From CAINVV01 sp964506325 (GTDB lineage: Bacteria > Bacteroidota > Bacteroidia > Bacteroidales > Prolixibacteraceae), in the NCBI GenBank assembly GCA_964506325.1, contig CAZDLO010000143.1, positions 1 to 7,746 of the forward strand: DNA of 7,746 nucleotides, in the 5' to 3' direction. The notes below the pieces were generated by a model that had not been told where the DNA came from, did no database searches, and saw only the letters and a list, made by a program, of their open reading frames with translations. Positions 7,721-7,746 of this stretch are shown in pieces. The first letter of the stretch is position 1. Every line of letters starts with the position of its first letter. The position numbers and the translations under genes were made by a program.

Positions 7721-7746
7721 ATGCCTGAGAATTTTTTAGTCGATTT
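7721..7746 (+). CDS. Possible start of a downstream gene, cut by the window edge
   Basis: An ATG three bases after the stop of the NHL gene opens a frame reading MPENFLVD to the window end, with a purine-rich AGAAG just before it. The tight spacing would suit a co-transcribed gene. Eight codons are far too few to identify a product or to rule out a chance frame. Confidence 0.2.

Noticed and set aside
7718..7746. Terminator after the NHL gene, from the T run near 7732-7737.
   Set aside because: No stable stem precedes the T run within the visible sequence.

Overview
The window looks like part of a glycan-use locus from a low-G+C Gram-negative bacterium, most likely of the phylum Bacteroidota. 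Four things point there. Exported proteins carry signal peptides ending in SFGQ or ESQ. Translation starts have A-rich leaders without a clear Shine-Dalgarno sequence. One promoter fits the Bacteroidota form (TTTG, 19 bases, TAnnTTTG). Intergenic DNA is extremely A+T-rich, with only 15 G or C among bases 2281-2400. The phylum call is inference; no rRNA or other marker is present.

Layout. Bases 1-2123 (minus strand) hold 707 codons of an exported protein whose 3' end lies outside the window. It has an N-terminal beta-sandwich and a barrel resembling clan GH-D (GH36/GH27, alpha-galactosidase-like) glycoside hydrolases. Bases 2124-2505 are a divergent, A+T-rich control region with a good rightward promoter, a weaker leftward promoter element and a perfect 16-base palindrome over both predicted start sites. 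Three plus-strand genes follow: an exported 945-residue FG-GAP/VCBS protein (2506-5343), a 308-residue N-acetylneuraminate lyase-type aldolase (5407-6333), and an exported 434-residue protein with an Ig-like domain and an NHL propeller (6413-7717). A further frame may start at 7721, but only 26 bases of it are visible. The plus-strand genes are 63 and 79 bases apart with no convincing terminators, so they probably form one operon.

How it may work together. The aldolase is the only gene whose chemistry can be read with good confidence: cytoplasmic cleavage of sialic acid, or a related nonulosonic acid, to an amino sugar and pyruvate. The flanking exported proteins are a putative glycosidase and two beta-propeller proteins with no recognisable catalytic motif. 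They could bind or process the sugar-bearing polymer outside the cytoplasm. No sialidase, transporter, kinase or epimerase is visible, so a sialic-acid pathway is a hypothesis. The most striking structural feature is the 14-fold repeat of the 945-residue protein, which fits two seven-bladed propellers in tandem.
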